Positions 23,554 through 31,630 of a stretch of DNA of 32,586 nt are shown piece by piece (within the stretch, counting starts at the first letter, position 1; every line of letters starts with the position of its first letter). Where the stretch lies: assembly GCF_000712295.1 (NCBI RefSeq), contig NZ_JMKI01000027.1, positions 8 to 32,593 on the forward strand, given 5' to 3'. The notes beneath the pieces are model-generated. The model had not been told where the DNA came from. It saw nothing but the letters and a program-made list of their open reading frames with translations, and searched no databases. A program made the translations under genes and the position numbers. This DNA is from Synergistes jonesii (GTDB taxonomy: Bacteria; Synergistota; Synergistia; Synergistales; Synergistaceae).

Positions 23554-23864
23554 TGCCGCCACCGTCCCGCGATGATATTTTATTTTTGCCGCTATCCTAA
23601 ATAAAATCCCGCAAATTGTCATTATCGGAGGGCACAAGCTGAACGCGGCGCGTCGCCGCTTCGTTGTGCAAAACGCCAGCGGCGCGTAAAAAGCGCCTGA
23701 CGAAGAGAGGCTTCGCCGAAGGGCTCGGCGGGCGGCGCTCCCCTGCGAATTGCGGGCGAGCCGCCTAAAAATAAAAAGGGGCGCGCTGCGGCGAGAAATC
23801 GCCTCTGCGGCCCACTGCCGTTTAAAATTTTATATAGTCATTCAACTTGTATGCGATAACGTAG
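23554..23864. other. Intergenic region without a recognised gene
   Basis: No coding frame here looks real. A GC-rich imperfect hairpin lies near 23727-23763 (GGCGGCGCTC against GAGCCGCC, with an inner CCCTGC/GCGGG), followed by A-rich sequence. It could be a transcript end or a small RNA fold but does not match an RNA I recognise. The promoter of the minus-strand ATPase gene should lie at the left of this region, though I could not pin it down. Confidence 0.35.
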
Positions 23865-23993
23865 GACGGAAATGAGCGCCTCGTTTATTTTTTATGTTTT
23901 TGTCACGCGGATTTGCTCAAGAGCAACGCCCTTCGCACTTTTTTTTCGTGAGCGGCGTCAGCCGCGAACAAATCCGTGTGATTTACTTCCGTC
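23865..23993. repeat. Multi-branched inverted-repeat element (MITE or structured RNA)
   Basis: Outer arms GACGGAA (23865-23871) and TTCCGTC (23987-23993) enclose a 13-pair stem, TCACGCGGATTTG (23903-23915) with CAAATCCGTGTGA (23969-23981), all paired apart from one G-U. Inside are small hairpins GCTC/GAGC (23915-23924) and GCGGC-GTCA-GCCGC (23952-23965), plus a run of eight T. The nested symmetry is too regular for chance. It could be a miniature mobile element or an untranslated structured RNA. Confidence 0.5.
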
Positions 23994-24100
23994 AAGCATG
24001 TATTTTACAGCGCGTTCTCCTAGGCCTTTAGAATATACTGTCATGAGTTTCGGATACGCCTTATCCTTACTCTTGTATAGTTGACGTAGTTATAATATCG

Positions 24101-24943
24101 CTATTTATCCATCCAGCGCCCTTTATTCTTCACGAAGAGATGGCGCAGGGCCTGCGCGACGGGGCCGGGGCGTCCGTTTCCTATCTTTACCGCTCCGATG
24201 CGTACGACGGGAAGTACTTCCTTCACGCTGCCGGTGATGAACGCCTCGTCGGCTTCGGCGAGCTCGCTTTCGCGCGGGCAGCGCTCTTCGACCTTGAAGC
24301 CGTTCTCCGCGGCGAGAGTCAGGATGATGTCGCGCGTTACTCCCTTCAGGACCTTGCCCACCGGGGCCGTGACGATCTTTCCCTCCTTGCAGATGAAGAA
24401 GTTGCTGCTCATCGACTCAGTAACTTCGCCCTCCGGCGTGATGTAGAGCGATTCGAACTTAGCGTCTTCGGCCTTGCCGAGCGGGATGAAGCCGAAAAGA
24501 TAGTTCGTGCTCTTGATGAGGGGGAAGGGACGCGCGGTGTGGTTCGGCACGAGGACGACGCCCTTCTCCCTCTCCTCGGGCGTGGGGCCGTGAGAGTCCT
24601 CGAAAATCACGAAGAAGCGCGGATTCGGGAAAACTCCCCTGTTGTTGACGTCCCCGCCGGTTATATAGGGTTTAGCGAGGCCGTCGAAACCTCTGTTTTC
24701 CTCCTGCGCGAGCCATCCGCGGATGACGCCGGGGAGCTTCCCGATTATACCCGCCGCCTCTATCCCAGCGCCCGCCACGCTCCCCGCCAGTCTGTCAAGG
24801 TGCATGGTCATTGCGAAGGGCGTACCGTCGTATATCCTTATAGATTCAAAGGCCCCCACTCCGCGCTGGATCGCCAGGTCCGTCAACGGCAGAGAGCATT
24901 CCTCCATCGGGGCGTATTTTCCATCGTAATAGCATACAGCCAC
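24101..24943 (-). CDS. Class IV aminotransferase (branched-chain/D-amino acid type)
   Basis: The 280-residue PLP enzyme shows the class IV fold. LPLTDLAIQRGVGAFESIRI near the start, PLP lysine K144 in PLIKSTNYLFG, and the phosphate-binding GEVTESMSSNFF and KGVTRDIIL are visible. The family includes branched-chain aminotransferase, D-alanine aminotransferase and aminodeoxychorismate lyase, and sequence alone does not settle which. The start is GTG 24943, with AAGAAGG eight bases upstream, giving the usual family length. The longer frame to 25072 adds 43 residues that do not resemble the family. A large inverted repeat lies upstream. Confidence 0.85.
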   Translation of the reverse strand: MAVCYYDGKYAPMEECSLPLTDLAIQRGVGAFESIRIYDGTPFAMTMHLDRLAGSVAGAGIEAAGIIGKLPGVIRGWLAQEENRGFDGLAKPYITGGDVNNRGVFPNPRFFVIFEDSHGPTPEEREKGVVLVPNHTARPFPLIKSTNYLFGFIPLGKAEDAKFESLYITPEGEVTESMSSNFFICKEGKIVTAPVGKVLKGVTRDIILTLAAENGFKVEERCPRESELAEADEAFITGSVKEVLPVVRIGAVKIGNGRPGPVAQALRHLFVKNKGRWMDK

Positions 24944-25348
24944 TTGCAATACCTTCTTTCGATCCAAATAAAAAATTATCTCGGCCGGCCGCATTTCGGC
25001 CAATTCACAAAAGTATACCACTATGCGGCGCGCCGCGGCGGATTTCCGAAAAAACGCCCTCTTTCTGACCATTTCAGCGCCTTTTCAACACTCTGGTTAG
25101 AATGTGTTAGAAAGCGTTGGAAAGGCGCTGGAATGAAAAGCTGCTAAACGAAACTGGGGCAAACGCCGTCCATCCGCGGCTGTTTTCGCTGTCGTTGCCT
25201 TGTCCAAAGAGACGCGTCGGGAGACGGCCTTCGCGCGCCCGCCTGTTCGAATATAGCGAGCGCGCCCTTCAGTTCGAGGAAGAAAAAGTCGTCATCCGTA
25301 AGGATCGCCGCCGCTCCCCGCGAATCGCCCGCTTCGGCGGCGTCCGGC
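24944..25348. other. Leader/intergenic region of the aminotransferase gene
   Basis: About 400 bases separate the PQ-loop-like gene from the aminotransferase, both on the minus strand. The inverted-repeat element at 25070-25135 lies here. A minus-strand open stretch at about 25345-25150 (including ILTDDDFFFLELKGALAIFE) looks protein-like but has no acceptable start, so I do not call it a gene; it may be a fragment of one. Confidence 0.4.
25070..25135. repeat. 20-bp inverted repeat overlapping 10-bp-phased tandem repeats
   Basis: The arms at 25070-25089 and 25116-25135 pair over 20 bases with only two G-U pairs, centred on AGCGCCTTTTCAAC / GTTGGAAAGGCGCT. Inside, AACAC (25088-25092) can pair with GTGTT (25104-25108). 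The right half also reads as four consecutive decamers, GTTAGAATGT, GTTAGAAAGC, GTTGGAAAGG and CGCTGGAATG, starting at 25096. No T run follows on either strand, so it is not an ordinary terminator. Confidence 0.65.
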
Positions 25349-25639
25349 TCAGCCGAATATGTCCGGCAGCCCCTCGTCGATCCTGTAGTTCCTGTAATAG
25401 AGGACTACGTCGCAGGCGACGAGCGTCATGTTCACCGAGTAGGGTATCAGCATATAGGCCGCCGTCCCGCTGATCAGGACCTTTGTTATGCCGGCCAGGT
25501 AGCCGGCGAGGATGATCAGCATGAAGGCGAGGCTTTTGCCCTTCCTTGTGCGGCTGACCCAGGATTTGTGTATCGACGCCGGCCAGGCCGCCGCAAAGCA
25601 TAAAAGCATTATCGTTTCAAATATATTTCCCCACGGCAT
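25349..25639 (-). CDS. Small PQ-loop/SemiSWEET-like membrane protein
   Basis: The 96-residue protein has three hydrophobic segments (about 6-22, 37-57 and 62-82). Between the first and second is the motif WPASIHKSWVSRTRKGKSLA, which resembles the PQ-loop region of SemiSWEET-type half transporters. Such proteins form dimers that pass small solutes across the inner membrane, but most relatives of this exact type are uncharacterised. It starts one base after the dedA stop, with only a weak upstream ribosome binding site, so its translation is probably coupled to dedA. Confidence 0.65.
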   Translation of the reverse strand: MPWGNIFETIMLLCFAAAWPASIHKSWVSRTRKGKSLAFMLIILAGYLAGITKVLISGTAAYMLIPYSVNMTLVACDVVLYYRNYRIDEGLPDIFG

Positions 25640-25640
25640 T

Positions 25641-26288
25641 TTATTTTTTTCTCTGCCTCCTTTTATATATTACTACGTAAACCGCTATCAGCGCGGTGCA
25701 CCCCACGATCAGAGACATACTCGCTTTTTTCATTTCGCTGTGTATCAGCTCGCCGCTGCTGCCGAAGAAGTATCCGACGAGGGCCAGTATAACGACCCAG
25801 ACGCCGGAGCCGAGAGCGGTGTAGAAGGTGAACTGCGGCAGGGGCATCCTCGCGAGTCCCGCCGGCAGAGATATGTACTGGCGTATCACTGGCAGCAGAC
25901 GTCCCGTGAAGGTGCTGATGTGCCCGTGGCGCGCGAAAAATTTTTCGGCTTTTTTCAGCGATTCTTCTGTGACGAAGAAGTATTTTCCGTATTTCTCAAA
26001 CAGCGGACGCCCCCAGCGGACGGCTACCCAATAGTTGAATAGCCCCCCCAAGACGCTTCCGGCGATGCCGCTCGCTATTACGAGGAAGAGATTCATTTCG
26101 CCCTTCCACGCGAGATAGCCGGCCGGAGGCACGACGACCTCGCTCGGGAAAGGGAAGAAAGAGGATTCAAGGAACATGAGCCCCGCGATTCCCGCGTAGC
26201 CCATACGGCCTATGACGCCGACGAGCCACTGTACGAGCGTCGAGAATATTTCCGCCGCGTGAGCGATGATGTATGCTGCCGAGTCCAA
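25641..26288 (-). CDS. DedA-family membrane protein
   Basis: The 215-residue protein belongs to the DedA/VTT family of inner-membrane proteins, several of which move lipids such as undecaprenyl phosphate or phosphatidylethanolamine across the membrane. Typical segments are FLESSFFPFPSEVVVPPAG (re-entrant loop), GSVLGGLFNYWVAVRWGR, and FTGRLLPVIRQYISLPAGLA, whose arginines are conserved in the family. Several membrane helices and a basic C-terminal tail are visible. The start is TTG 26288, because GGGAGGAG lies eight bases upstream. The longer GTG start at 26306 would place that ribosome binding site inside the coding region. Confidence 0.88.
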   Translation of the reverse strand: MDSAAYIIAHAAEIFSTLVQWLVGVIGRMGYAGIAGLMFLESSFFPFPSEVVVPPAGYLAWKGEMNLFLVIASGIAGSVLGGLFNYWVAVRWGRPLFEKYGKYFFVTEESLKKAEKFFARHGHISTFTGRLLPVIRQYISLPAGLARMPLPQFTFYTALGSGVWVVILALVGYFFGSSGELIHSEMKKASMSLIVGCTALIAVYVVIYKRRQRKK

Positions 26289-26481
26289 AAGCGAAACTCC
26301 TCCCACGAGAATTTAACATTAAGAAGATATACTCAACGGCCGTAAAAGTCCATAGGGTCTTATTCAAATTGCGGCATCTGCGGCATTTGAGAGCGGTAAT
26401 TTGAAACATATGCGGCTTTGCGCTAAAATGCAACATGGAAGATAAGCGTTTGCATGATGGGTAACGGATGGAGGAATGGAT

Positions 26482-27477
26482 TTGCTTCCGCAGACAAAAT
26501 TAGCGCTTGTTATTGCAGGCAACTTTTTTTCCGACGAGGACAACGCGGACCCGGGGCTTCTGCTCGGCTATCTGCCCGAAGAGCTCGCGGCCCGCTGCGA
26601 AATCAAAGAATGGAGCACTCAGCCAAGCTCTCACTATTCGATGTCGATGACGCTCGCGATGGAGGGGATGTTCGAATCCCTCGCCGACGAAGGATACGCG
26701 GGGATAATCGTCGTGTCGGGAAGCGGGGTCATGGAGGAGATGGCTTATCTCGTAAATCTTCTGTGGCAGCATGAAGCGCCGGTGATATTCGCAAATCTCA
26801 TGGTGCAGGGACGCGCGGGCGTGAAGGAGGGGCTGATGAACCTTCACTGCTCGGTGCTAGCCGCGCTCTCAGACGACGCGAGGGGCAGGGGCGTCCTTCT
26901 CTGTTCGAGCGGGGAACTCTTCGCGGCGGACGACGTGACGCTCGCCGACCCGGGCTCCCCCGACAACGCCTTCCAGTCGCCTGACAGAGGCTCCGTCGGC
27001 AAGATGTTGAACGGCGAAATAAAATTTTTCTGCGAAGCGAAGCGCCCCTCTTTTCTCGCGCGCCGGCCGGAGGAACTGCCGAACGTCGAAATAATGCTTG
27101 CGTGCCTCGGCGGCGGCGACATACTCATTTCTTCGCTTGCCTCGAGCAGGGATCTCGGCGGGCTCGTCTTGGCCGGCTTCGGCGCGGGAAACGTCCCGCC
27201 GTCGTGGGTGCCGACCGTGCGCAACATCCTGCGCCGCCGCATCCCCGTCGTCATCACCTCTCGCTGTCTTCTCTCGCACGTCCATAAGACGAACGATTTC
27301 GAGGGCTCCTTCGACAAGCTGACGGAAATGGGCGTCATGTCGGGAGGCAGGCTGAACCCCTACAAAGCCCGCATACGCCTTGCGCTCGGCATCTCGGCCG
27401 GGCTCACGGACGACGGGCTCTCGCTCTATCTGCTCAACAGACCCGTCTGCGATGATGTGAAGACCCTTTATAAATGA
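26482..27477 (+). CDS. Asparaginase-like protein with altered catalytic motifs
   Basis: The 331-residue protein follows the asparaginase/glutaminase fold. VVSGSGVMEEMAYLV aligns with the usual HGTDTMEETA strand, SPDRGSVG and the C-terminal-domain motif GFGAGNVPPSWVPTVRN are recognisable. The N-terminal TGGTI loop with the nucleophilic threonine is replaced by IAGNFF, and the Thr-Asp pair of HGTD is Ser-Gly. Ordinary asparagine hydrolysis is therefore doubtful; it may bind a ligand or use a different mechanism. GGAGGA at 26470-26475 sits six bases before TTG 26482 but touches ATG 26476, so the TTG start is preferred; the difference is two residues. It overlaps rimO by ATGA. Confidence 0.72.
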   Translation: MLPQTKLALVIAGNFFSDEDNADPGLLLGYLPEELAARCEIKEWSTQPSSHYSMSMTLAMEGMFESLADEGYAGIIVVSGSGVMEEMAYLVNLLWQHEAPVIFANLMVQGRAGVKEGLMNLHCSVLAALSDDARGRGVLLCSSGELFAADDVTLADPGSPDNAFQSPDRGSVGKMLNGEIKFFCEAKRPSFLARRPEELPNVEIMLACLGGGDILISSLASSRDLGGLVLAGFGAGNVPPSWVPTVRNILRRRIPVVITSRCLLSHVHKTNDFEGSFDKLTEMGVMSGGRLNPYKARIRLALGISAGLTDDGLSLYLLNRPVCDDVKTLYK

Positions 27478-28766
27478 AAATATTCTGTTTGACGCTCGGC
27501 TGCGCGAAGAACAGAGTCGACAGCGAATGCCTCGCCGGCGCGCTCGACGCGGCTGGGCATACCGTCGTGCCGTTGGTCGAAGAGGCTGACTGCGCGCTCG
27601 TCAACACCTGCGGCTTCATACGCCCCGCGGTCGAGGAGAGCGTCTCCGTGATTCTCGACCTCGAGGAGCTGAAAAAAAATAAAAAGTTAAAGATGATAGG
27701 CGTCGTCGGCTGCCTGGTGAACAGATACGGAGACGACCTGCGAAAAGAGGTGCCCTCCGTCGATTTCTGGGCGCGCTGCGAAGAGTGGGGCAAGGTGCTC
27801 GAAGCGCTGAAAACGCCGCTCCCCGACCTTCGCAGGCGAGGTTTCCTGCCGTCCTCTTCCCGCTTCTCGCGCTATCTGAAGATAAGCGAAGGCTGCGACA
27901 ACAGATGCTCCTACTGCGCGATTCCTTTTATACGCGGACCGCTGCGCTCCCTGCCTATAGACGTCGTCGTCCGCGAAGCCTGCCAGCTTGTCGGGGAGGG
28001 CGCGCGCGAGCTCTGCGTCGTCGGGCAGGACCTGACCGTCTACGGAACGGATTTTGACGGCAGGCCTCGTCTTATAGAGCTGCTCGACGCTCTGGAAAGC
28101 TCCCTGCCGCGGGATCTGTGGATAAGGCTGCTCTACCTGCACCCGTCGCGCGTGAACGAAAAGCTGATAGAGCGCGTCGCGGGCGGCACGCAGATACTGC
28201 CCTACCTCGACATACCGGTGCAGCACGGCGACCCTGAGATGCTCGCGACGATGAACCGCGGCATAGAGCCGGACGCGTTGCGCTCCATCTTCGCCGCGGC
28301 GCGCACAATAAATCCCGACTTCGCGCTGAGGACGACCTGCATGGTAGGCTTTCCCGGGGAAAAGAAAAAGCACTTTGATAATTTAATGAATTTTATAAGA
28401 GAAGTGCAGTTCGACAGGATGGGAGCCTTCTCCTTCTTCGCCGAAGAGGGCACGCCCGCCGCCGAGCTGCCGGCGCAGCTGTCGGAGCGCACGAAGAAAA
28501 AACGCCTCGGCGAGCTTATGGGCCTGCAGGAGGAGATATCGCTCGGCCGCCAGAATCGCTTTGAAGGGCGCGAATTGAAGGTGCTCGTCGAAAAAATAGA
28601 CAAAGAAGAAAATTACGCCGAGGGGCGTTCGTACCGCGAAGCGCCGGAGGTGGACGGAACGATAGAAATACGCGACATAAGGGACGGCCTGAAGGAGGGC
28701 GACGTAATCGCGGTGCGCGTGACCGGCGTTATGCCGCACGATATGATGGGAGAAGAAATAATATGA
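27474..28766 (+). CDS. rimO: Ribosomal protein S12 methylthiotransferase
   Basis: RimO is a radical-SAM enzyme that adds a methylthio group to an aspartate of ribosomal protein S12. The 430-residue protein has the N-terminal cluster cysteines C10 (LGCAKNRVDSE), C46 (NTCGFI) and C80 (VVGCLVNRY). The radical-SAM motif CDNRCSYC has C141, C145 and C148. LDIPVQHGDPEMLATMNRG and the C-terminal TRAM region (about 365-428) follow. The LGCAKNRVDSE beginning and the S12-type TRAM favour RimO over MiaB. It overlaps the asparaginase-like gene upstream and pgpA downstream by ATGA. Confidence 0.92.
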   Translation: MKIFCLTLGCAKNRVDSECLAGALDAAGHTVVPLVEEADCALVNTCGFIRPAVEESVSVILDLEELKKNKKLKMIGVVGCLVNRYGDDLRKEVPSVDFWARCEEWGKVLEALKTPLPDLRRRGFLPSSSRFSRYLKISEGCDNRCSYCAIPFIRGPLRSLPIDVVVREACQLVGEGARELCVVGQDLTVYGTDFDGRPRLIELLDALESSLPRDLWIRLLYLHPSRVNEKLIERVAGGTQILPYLDIPVQHGDPEMLATMNRGIEPDALRSIFAAARTINPDFALRTTCMVGFPGEKKKHFDNLMNFIREVQFDRMGAFSFFAEEGTPAAELPAQLSERTKKKRLGELMGLQEEISLGRQNRFEGRELKVLVEKIDKEENYAEGRSYREAPEVDGTIEIRDIRDGLKEGDVIAVRVTGVMPHDMMGEEII

Positions 28767-29251
28767 TACTCACCGATGAAATGAAAACATGGTACGGAAT
28801 GGTCGCGACGCTCGGGACGCTAGGGCGCTTTTCAAAGATGCCGGGCACGCTCGGCTCGATCGCCGGCACGGCCATATGGCTCGCGGCCGGCGGGCTGCCC
28901 GTATGGGCGATAGCGGCCGCCGCCGTCGTCGGCTGCGCCGCGGCAGACAGGTACGAAAAGGCCGCGGAGCGTGCGGATCCGGGGGAAGTAGTAATCGACG
29001 AAGTCGTCGGCGTCTGGATATCGTCGTGGGGGTTCGACCTCTCCTACGCGGTAGTGGCGCTCTTCCTTTTCCGTCTAATCGACATCACCAAGCCCTTCCC
29101 GATCAAATTGTTCGAAAAGCTGCCAGGCGGCGTCGGGATCGTGGCCGACGACTGCGTCGGCGGCGTGATAGTCAACCTGCTTATCCGCGCGCTGCACTGG
29201 CTCTTCTTCGCCGGTGGCCTGACCGTGATACTGGGGATGGTCGGAAGATGA
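28763..29251 (+). CDS. pgpA: Phosphatidylglycerophosphatase A
   Basis: PgpA removes phosphate from phosphatidylglycerol phosphate in the inner membrane to make phosphatidylglycerol. The 162-residue protein has the family motifs MPGTLGSIAG, DPGEVVIDEVVG (metal-binding acids) and FRLIDITKPFPI followed by LPGGVGIVADDCVGG. Hydrophobic segments near 45-60, 90-105 and 140-158 are membrane helices. GGGAGAAG lies about eight bases before the ATG. It overlaps rimO and pncC by four bases each. Confidence 0.92.
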   Translation: MILTDEMKTWYGMVATLGTLGRFSKMPGTLGSIAGTAIWLAAGGLPVWAIAAAAVVGCAAADRYEKAAERADPGEVVIDEVVGVWISSWGFDLSYAVVALFLFRLIDITKPFPIKLFEKLPGGVGIVADDCVGGVIVNLLIRALHWLFFAGGLTVILGMVGR

Positions 29252-29745
29252 CGGATAGAATCAAAGCTCTCGCCGTGGAAGTCATAGAGGCCTTCCGTTC
29301 GCGCGTCATCTCCCTTTCGCTCGCCGAGTCGTGCACGGGCGGCATGATCGCCGCCGCCGTCACGGAGATAGCCGGCGCGTCGGACATATTCAGCGGCTCG
29401 GCCGTGACATACGTCAACGAAGCGAAAGAAAACATCCTCGGCGTATGTCCTGAGACGCTTGCGGAGCACGGCGCGGTCAGCGAAAAGTGCGCGCGCGAAA
29501 TGGCCGAGGGTTCGCGCAGGATATTCGGCTCGGACATCGCCCTTTCCGTGACCGGTATAGCGGGCCCCGGCGGCGGCTCGACCGCGAAGCCCGTCGGAAC
29601 GGTGTGGTTCGGTTGCGCTTCCGCGGCGGGGACGGAGGCCTTCGTCTGCCATTTCGGCGGCGGACGCCGCGACGTGCGCCGCCAGAGCGTGGAGCGCGCG
29701 CTTTCGCATCTGCTGAAGGCGTGCGGCGAAAGCGGAGTAAAATGA
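29248..29745 (+). CDS. pncC: Nicotinamide-nucleotide amidase (CinA C-terminal domain only)
   Basis: The 165-residue protein equals the C-terminal amidase domain of CinA, which converts nicotinamide mononucleotide to nicotinic acid mononucleotide in NAD recycling. LSLAESCTGGMIAAAVTEIA holds the catalytic serine, and SGSAVTYVNEAKENILGV holds the tyrosine and lysine partners. VTGIAGPGGGSTAKPVGTV is the third family motif. The N-terminal MoaB-like domain of full CinA is absent, which is common. Its frame is open upstream through pgpA, but the ATGA overlap fixes the start at 29248. It lies two genes before recA, a frequent neighbour. Confidence 0.92.
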   Translation: MTDRIKALAVEVIEAFRSRVISLSLAESCTGGMIAAAVTEIAGASDIFSGSAVTYVNEAKENILGVCPETLAEHGAVSEKCAREMAEGSRRIFGSDIALSVTGIAGPGGGSTAKPVGTVWFGCASAAGTEAFVCHFGGGRRDVRRQSVERALSHLLKACGESGVK

Positions 29746-30323
29746 CCTCCGGCCGCCCCGTGGAGCTCACGCGCGCCTTCATCTGCGTGAAGCTGCCGCA
29801 GACGCACACAGAGGCGCTCGGTGCGTGGCTTGACGCGCGCCGAGCGGACTGCCGCAGCATAAGGTGGGTATCGGCAAAAACCCTCCACATAACGCTGAAA
29901 TTCTGCGGCGAGATAGAGCCGGAAACACTCTCGGCGATATGCGGGCTGCTGAGAAAAGAAAAACTCGGCGGGAAATTCTCCCTCTCCCTATCCGGCGTCG
30001 GCGGCTTCCCGAAACTTTCGTCGCCACGCGTGATATGGAGCGGGATAAACGGAGACATCGAGAAACTGGGAAAACTGCACCGTGCCGTGGAAGAGTACGC
30101 GCACCGCTGCGGCGTCGCGAAAGAAAAAAAATTCTCGCCTCATATAACGCTTGGGCGTAGAAAAGAGACGGGCGCGCTTGCGGAAAATATCGTCGCGTCG
30201 CTTCAAAAAGATAAGATCGAGCTTCCGGAGTGGAGCGTTGAAGAAATAATAATGATGAAGAGCGAACTGACGCGGGACGGCCCTGTCTATACGCCGCTTG
30301 AGCTCTTTTCACTGCAAAAATAA
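29742..30323 (+). CDS. thpR: RNA 2',3'-cyclic phosphodiesterase
   Basis: ThpR (LigT-type 2H phosphoesterase) opens 2',3'-cyclic phosphates at RNA ends. The 193-residue protein carries both HxTx motifs, HITL in KTLHITLKFCGEI and HITL in FSPHITLGR, which form the active site. The N-terminal RAFICVKLP and the C-terminal MKSELTRDGPVYTPLE are typical. The start ATG overlaps the pncC stop as ATGA. A -10-like TATAAT just after the gene probably begins the recA transcript. Confidence 0.9.
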   Translation: MTSGRPVELTRAFICVKLPQTHTEALGAWLDARRADCRSIRWVSAKTLHITLKFCGEIEPETLSAICGLLRKEKLGGKFSLSLSGVGGFPKLSSPRVIWSGINGDIEKLGKLHRAVEEYAHRCGVAKEKKFSPHITLGRRKETGALAENIVASLQKDKIELPEWSVEEIIMMKSELTRDGPVYTPLELFSLQK

Positions 30324-30327
30324 CTGA

Positions 30328-30333
30328 TATAAT
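30328..30333 (+). promoter_or_regulatory. Probable -10 box of recA
   Basis: A perfect TATAAT follows the thpR stop by four bases and lies about 50 bases before recA. The -35 region at the right distance is weak and falls in the end of thpR. No LexA-type operator is convincing. Confidence 0.45.
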
Positions 30334-30381
30334 ACTGTATGTAAACATAAAATAAAAAATGCAGAGGACGGAGGCAGAAAC

Positions 30382-31551
30382 ATGGCAAAGAAAAGTTCAG
30401 GTTCCGCGGCTGTGACGAAAGAAGACGTGCTGACCCAGGCCATCAACGAGATAAAAGGAAAATTCGGCGACGGCTCCATAATGCGCCTCGGCGACGAGGT
30501 GCAGAAGGCCGTCGAATTCATACCGACCGGGATACTGCCGCTCGACGTGGCCCTCGGCATCGGTGGAGTCCCGCGCGGGCGGGTCGTCGAGATATTCGGC
30601 CCGGAGGGCGGCGGCAAAACCACTATAGCGCTGCACATACTCGCCGAAGCGCAGAAAGCCGGCGGCATAGCGGCCTTCATAGACGCGGAGCACGCGCTCG
30701 ACCCGCGCCTCGCCGCGACGCTCGGAGTAGACACGGCGAACCTTTACCTTTCGCAGCCGGACAGCGGCGAGCAGGCGCTCTACATCGTGGACACGCTCGT
30801 GCGCAGCGGCGCGCTCGACGTCATTGTCATAGATTCGGTCGCCGCGCTGACCCCTCAGGCGGAGATAGACGGAAAAATGGGCGAAGGCAACCAGGTCGGC
30901 CTCCACGCGCGCCTGATGAGCTACGCTCTGCGCCGCCTAACCGCGTCGATAGCGAAAAGCAAGACGACGGTCATATTCATCAACCAACTGCGTTCGACGA
31001 TAAGCACCGGCTACAGCAGCGGCCCGACAGAAACCACGACCGGAGGCCGCGCGCTGAAATTCTACAGCTCCGTCAGAATCGAAGTAAAGCGTGGCAAAGC
31101 CGTTACGCAGGGCGAAACCACGATAGGACACGAGCTCTACATCAGAGTAGTGAAAAACAAACTCGCGCCGCCCTTCCGCACAGCCCACACGACGCTGATC
31201 TACGGCAAGGGTGTGCCGAAGGCGATAGCCGTCCTCGACATGGCCATCGACCACAACGTCGTGAAGCGCAGAGGCTCGTGGCTCGCGTACCACGGTGAGA
31301 CGTTGGCGCAGGGCAAAGAGACGACGGCCGCGTATATCGGAGAGCATCCGGAACTGATGGAAGAAATAAGGAAAGAAGTCCTCGACAAAGTCGCGGCGGG
31401 GCTCGGCCTCATCGACGCGCCGAAAGAAGAAGAGCCGGAAGAAAATCCGCTCGACGACAGCGTCGAAGCGCTCCTTGAAGAGGGCGTCCTAAAGCTCGAC
31501 ATATCGGAAGATACCGACGACGCCAAAGATTCTAGCGAAAACGCCGAGTAG
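30382..31551 (+). CDS. recA: Recombinase RecA
   Basis: RecA forms filaments on single-stranded DNA, drives strand exchange and triggers the SOS response. The 389-residue protein has Walker A GPEGGGKT at 73-80, where most bacteria have GPESSGKT, and Walker B VIVIDSVAALTPQAEIDG. NQLRSTISTGYSSGPTETTTGG contains the DNA-binding loop region, and GGRALKFYSSVRIEVKR follows. The C-terminal tail is unusually long and acidic (about 340-389, rich in E and D), as in many RecA proteins where it restrains activity. ACGGAGG lies before the ATG. A terminator follows. Confidence 0.97.
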   Translation: MAKKSSGSAAVTKEDVLTQAINEIKGKFGDGSIMRLGDEVQKAVEFIPTGILPLDVALGIGGVPRGRVVEIFGPEGGGKTTIALHILAEAQKAGGIAAFIDAEHALDPRLAATLGVDTANLYLSQPDSGEQALYIVDTLVRSGALDVIVIDSVAALTPQAEIDGKMGEGNQVGLHARLMSYALRRLTASIAKSKTTVIFINQLRSTISTGYSSGPTETTTGGRALKFYSSVRIEVKRGKAVTQGETTIGHELYIRVVKNKLAPPFRTAHTTLIYGKGVPKAIAVLDMAIDHNVVKRRGSWLAYHGETLAQGKETTAAYIGEHPELMEEIRKEVLDKVAAGLGLIDAPKEEEPEENPLDDSVEALLEEGVLKLDISEDTDDAKDSSENAE

Positions 31552-31587
31552 CGCGAGCTGAAAAATCTAATCAGAAAATAAAAAATT

Positions 31588-31630
31588 AAAAACGCGGCGT
31601 CCTTTTTCGATAAAAGAGCGTCGCGTTTTT
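31588..31630 (+). terminator. Terminator of recA
   Basis: AAAAACGCGGCG (31588-31599) pairs with CGTCGCGTTTTT (31619-31630) with one G-U pair. The stem ends in a T run. It can also work on the opposite strand. Confidence 0.8.

Noticed and set aside
23872-24084. 70-residue plus-strand ORF in the gap
   Set aside because: It overlaps the inverted-repeat element, has no ribosome binding site and no family resemblance.
25150-25348. Minus-strand protein-like open stretch after the PQ-loop-like gene
   Set aside because: It contains a plausible segment (FFFLELKGALAIFE), but no start codon with a ribosome binding site; kept only as a possible gene fragment.
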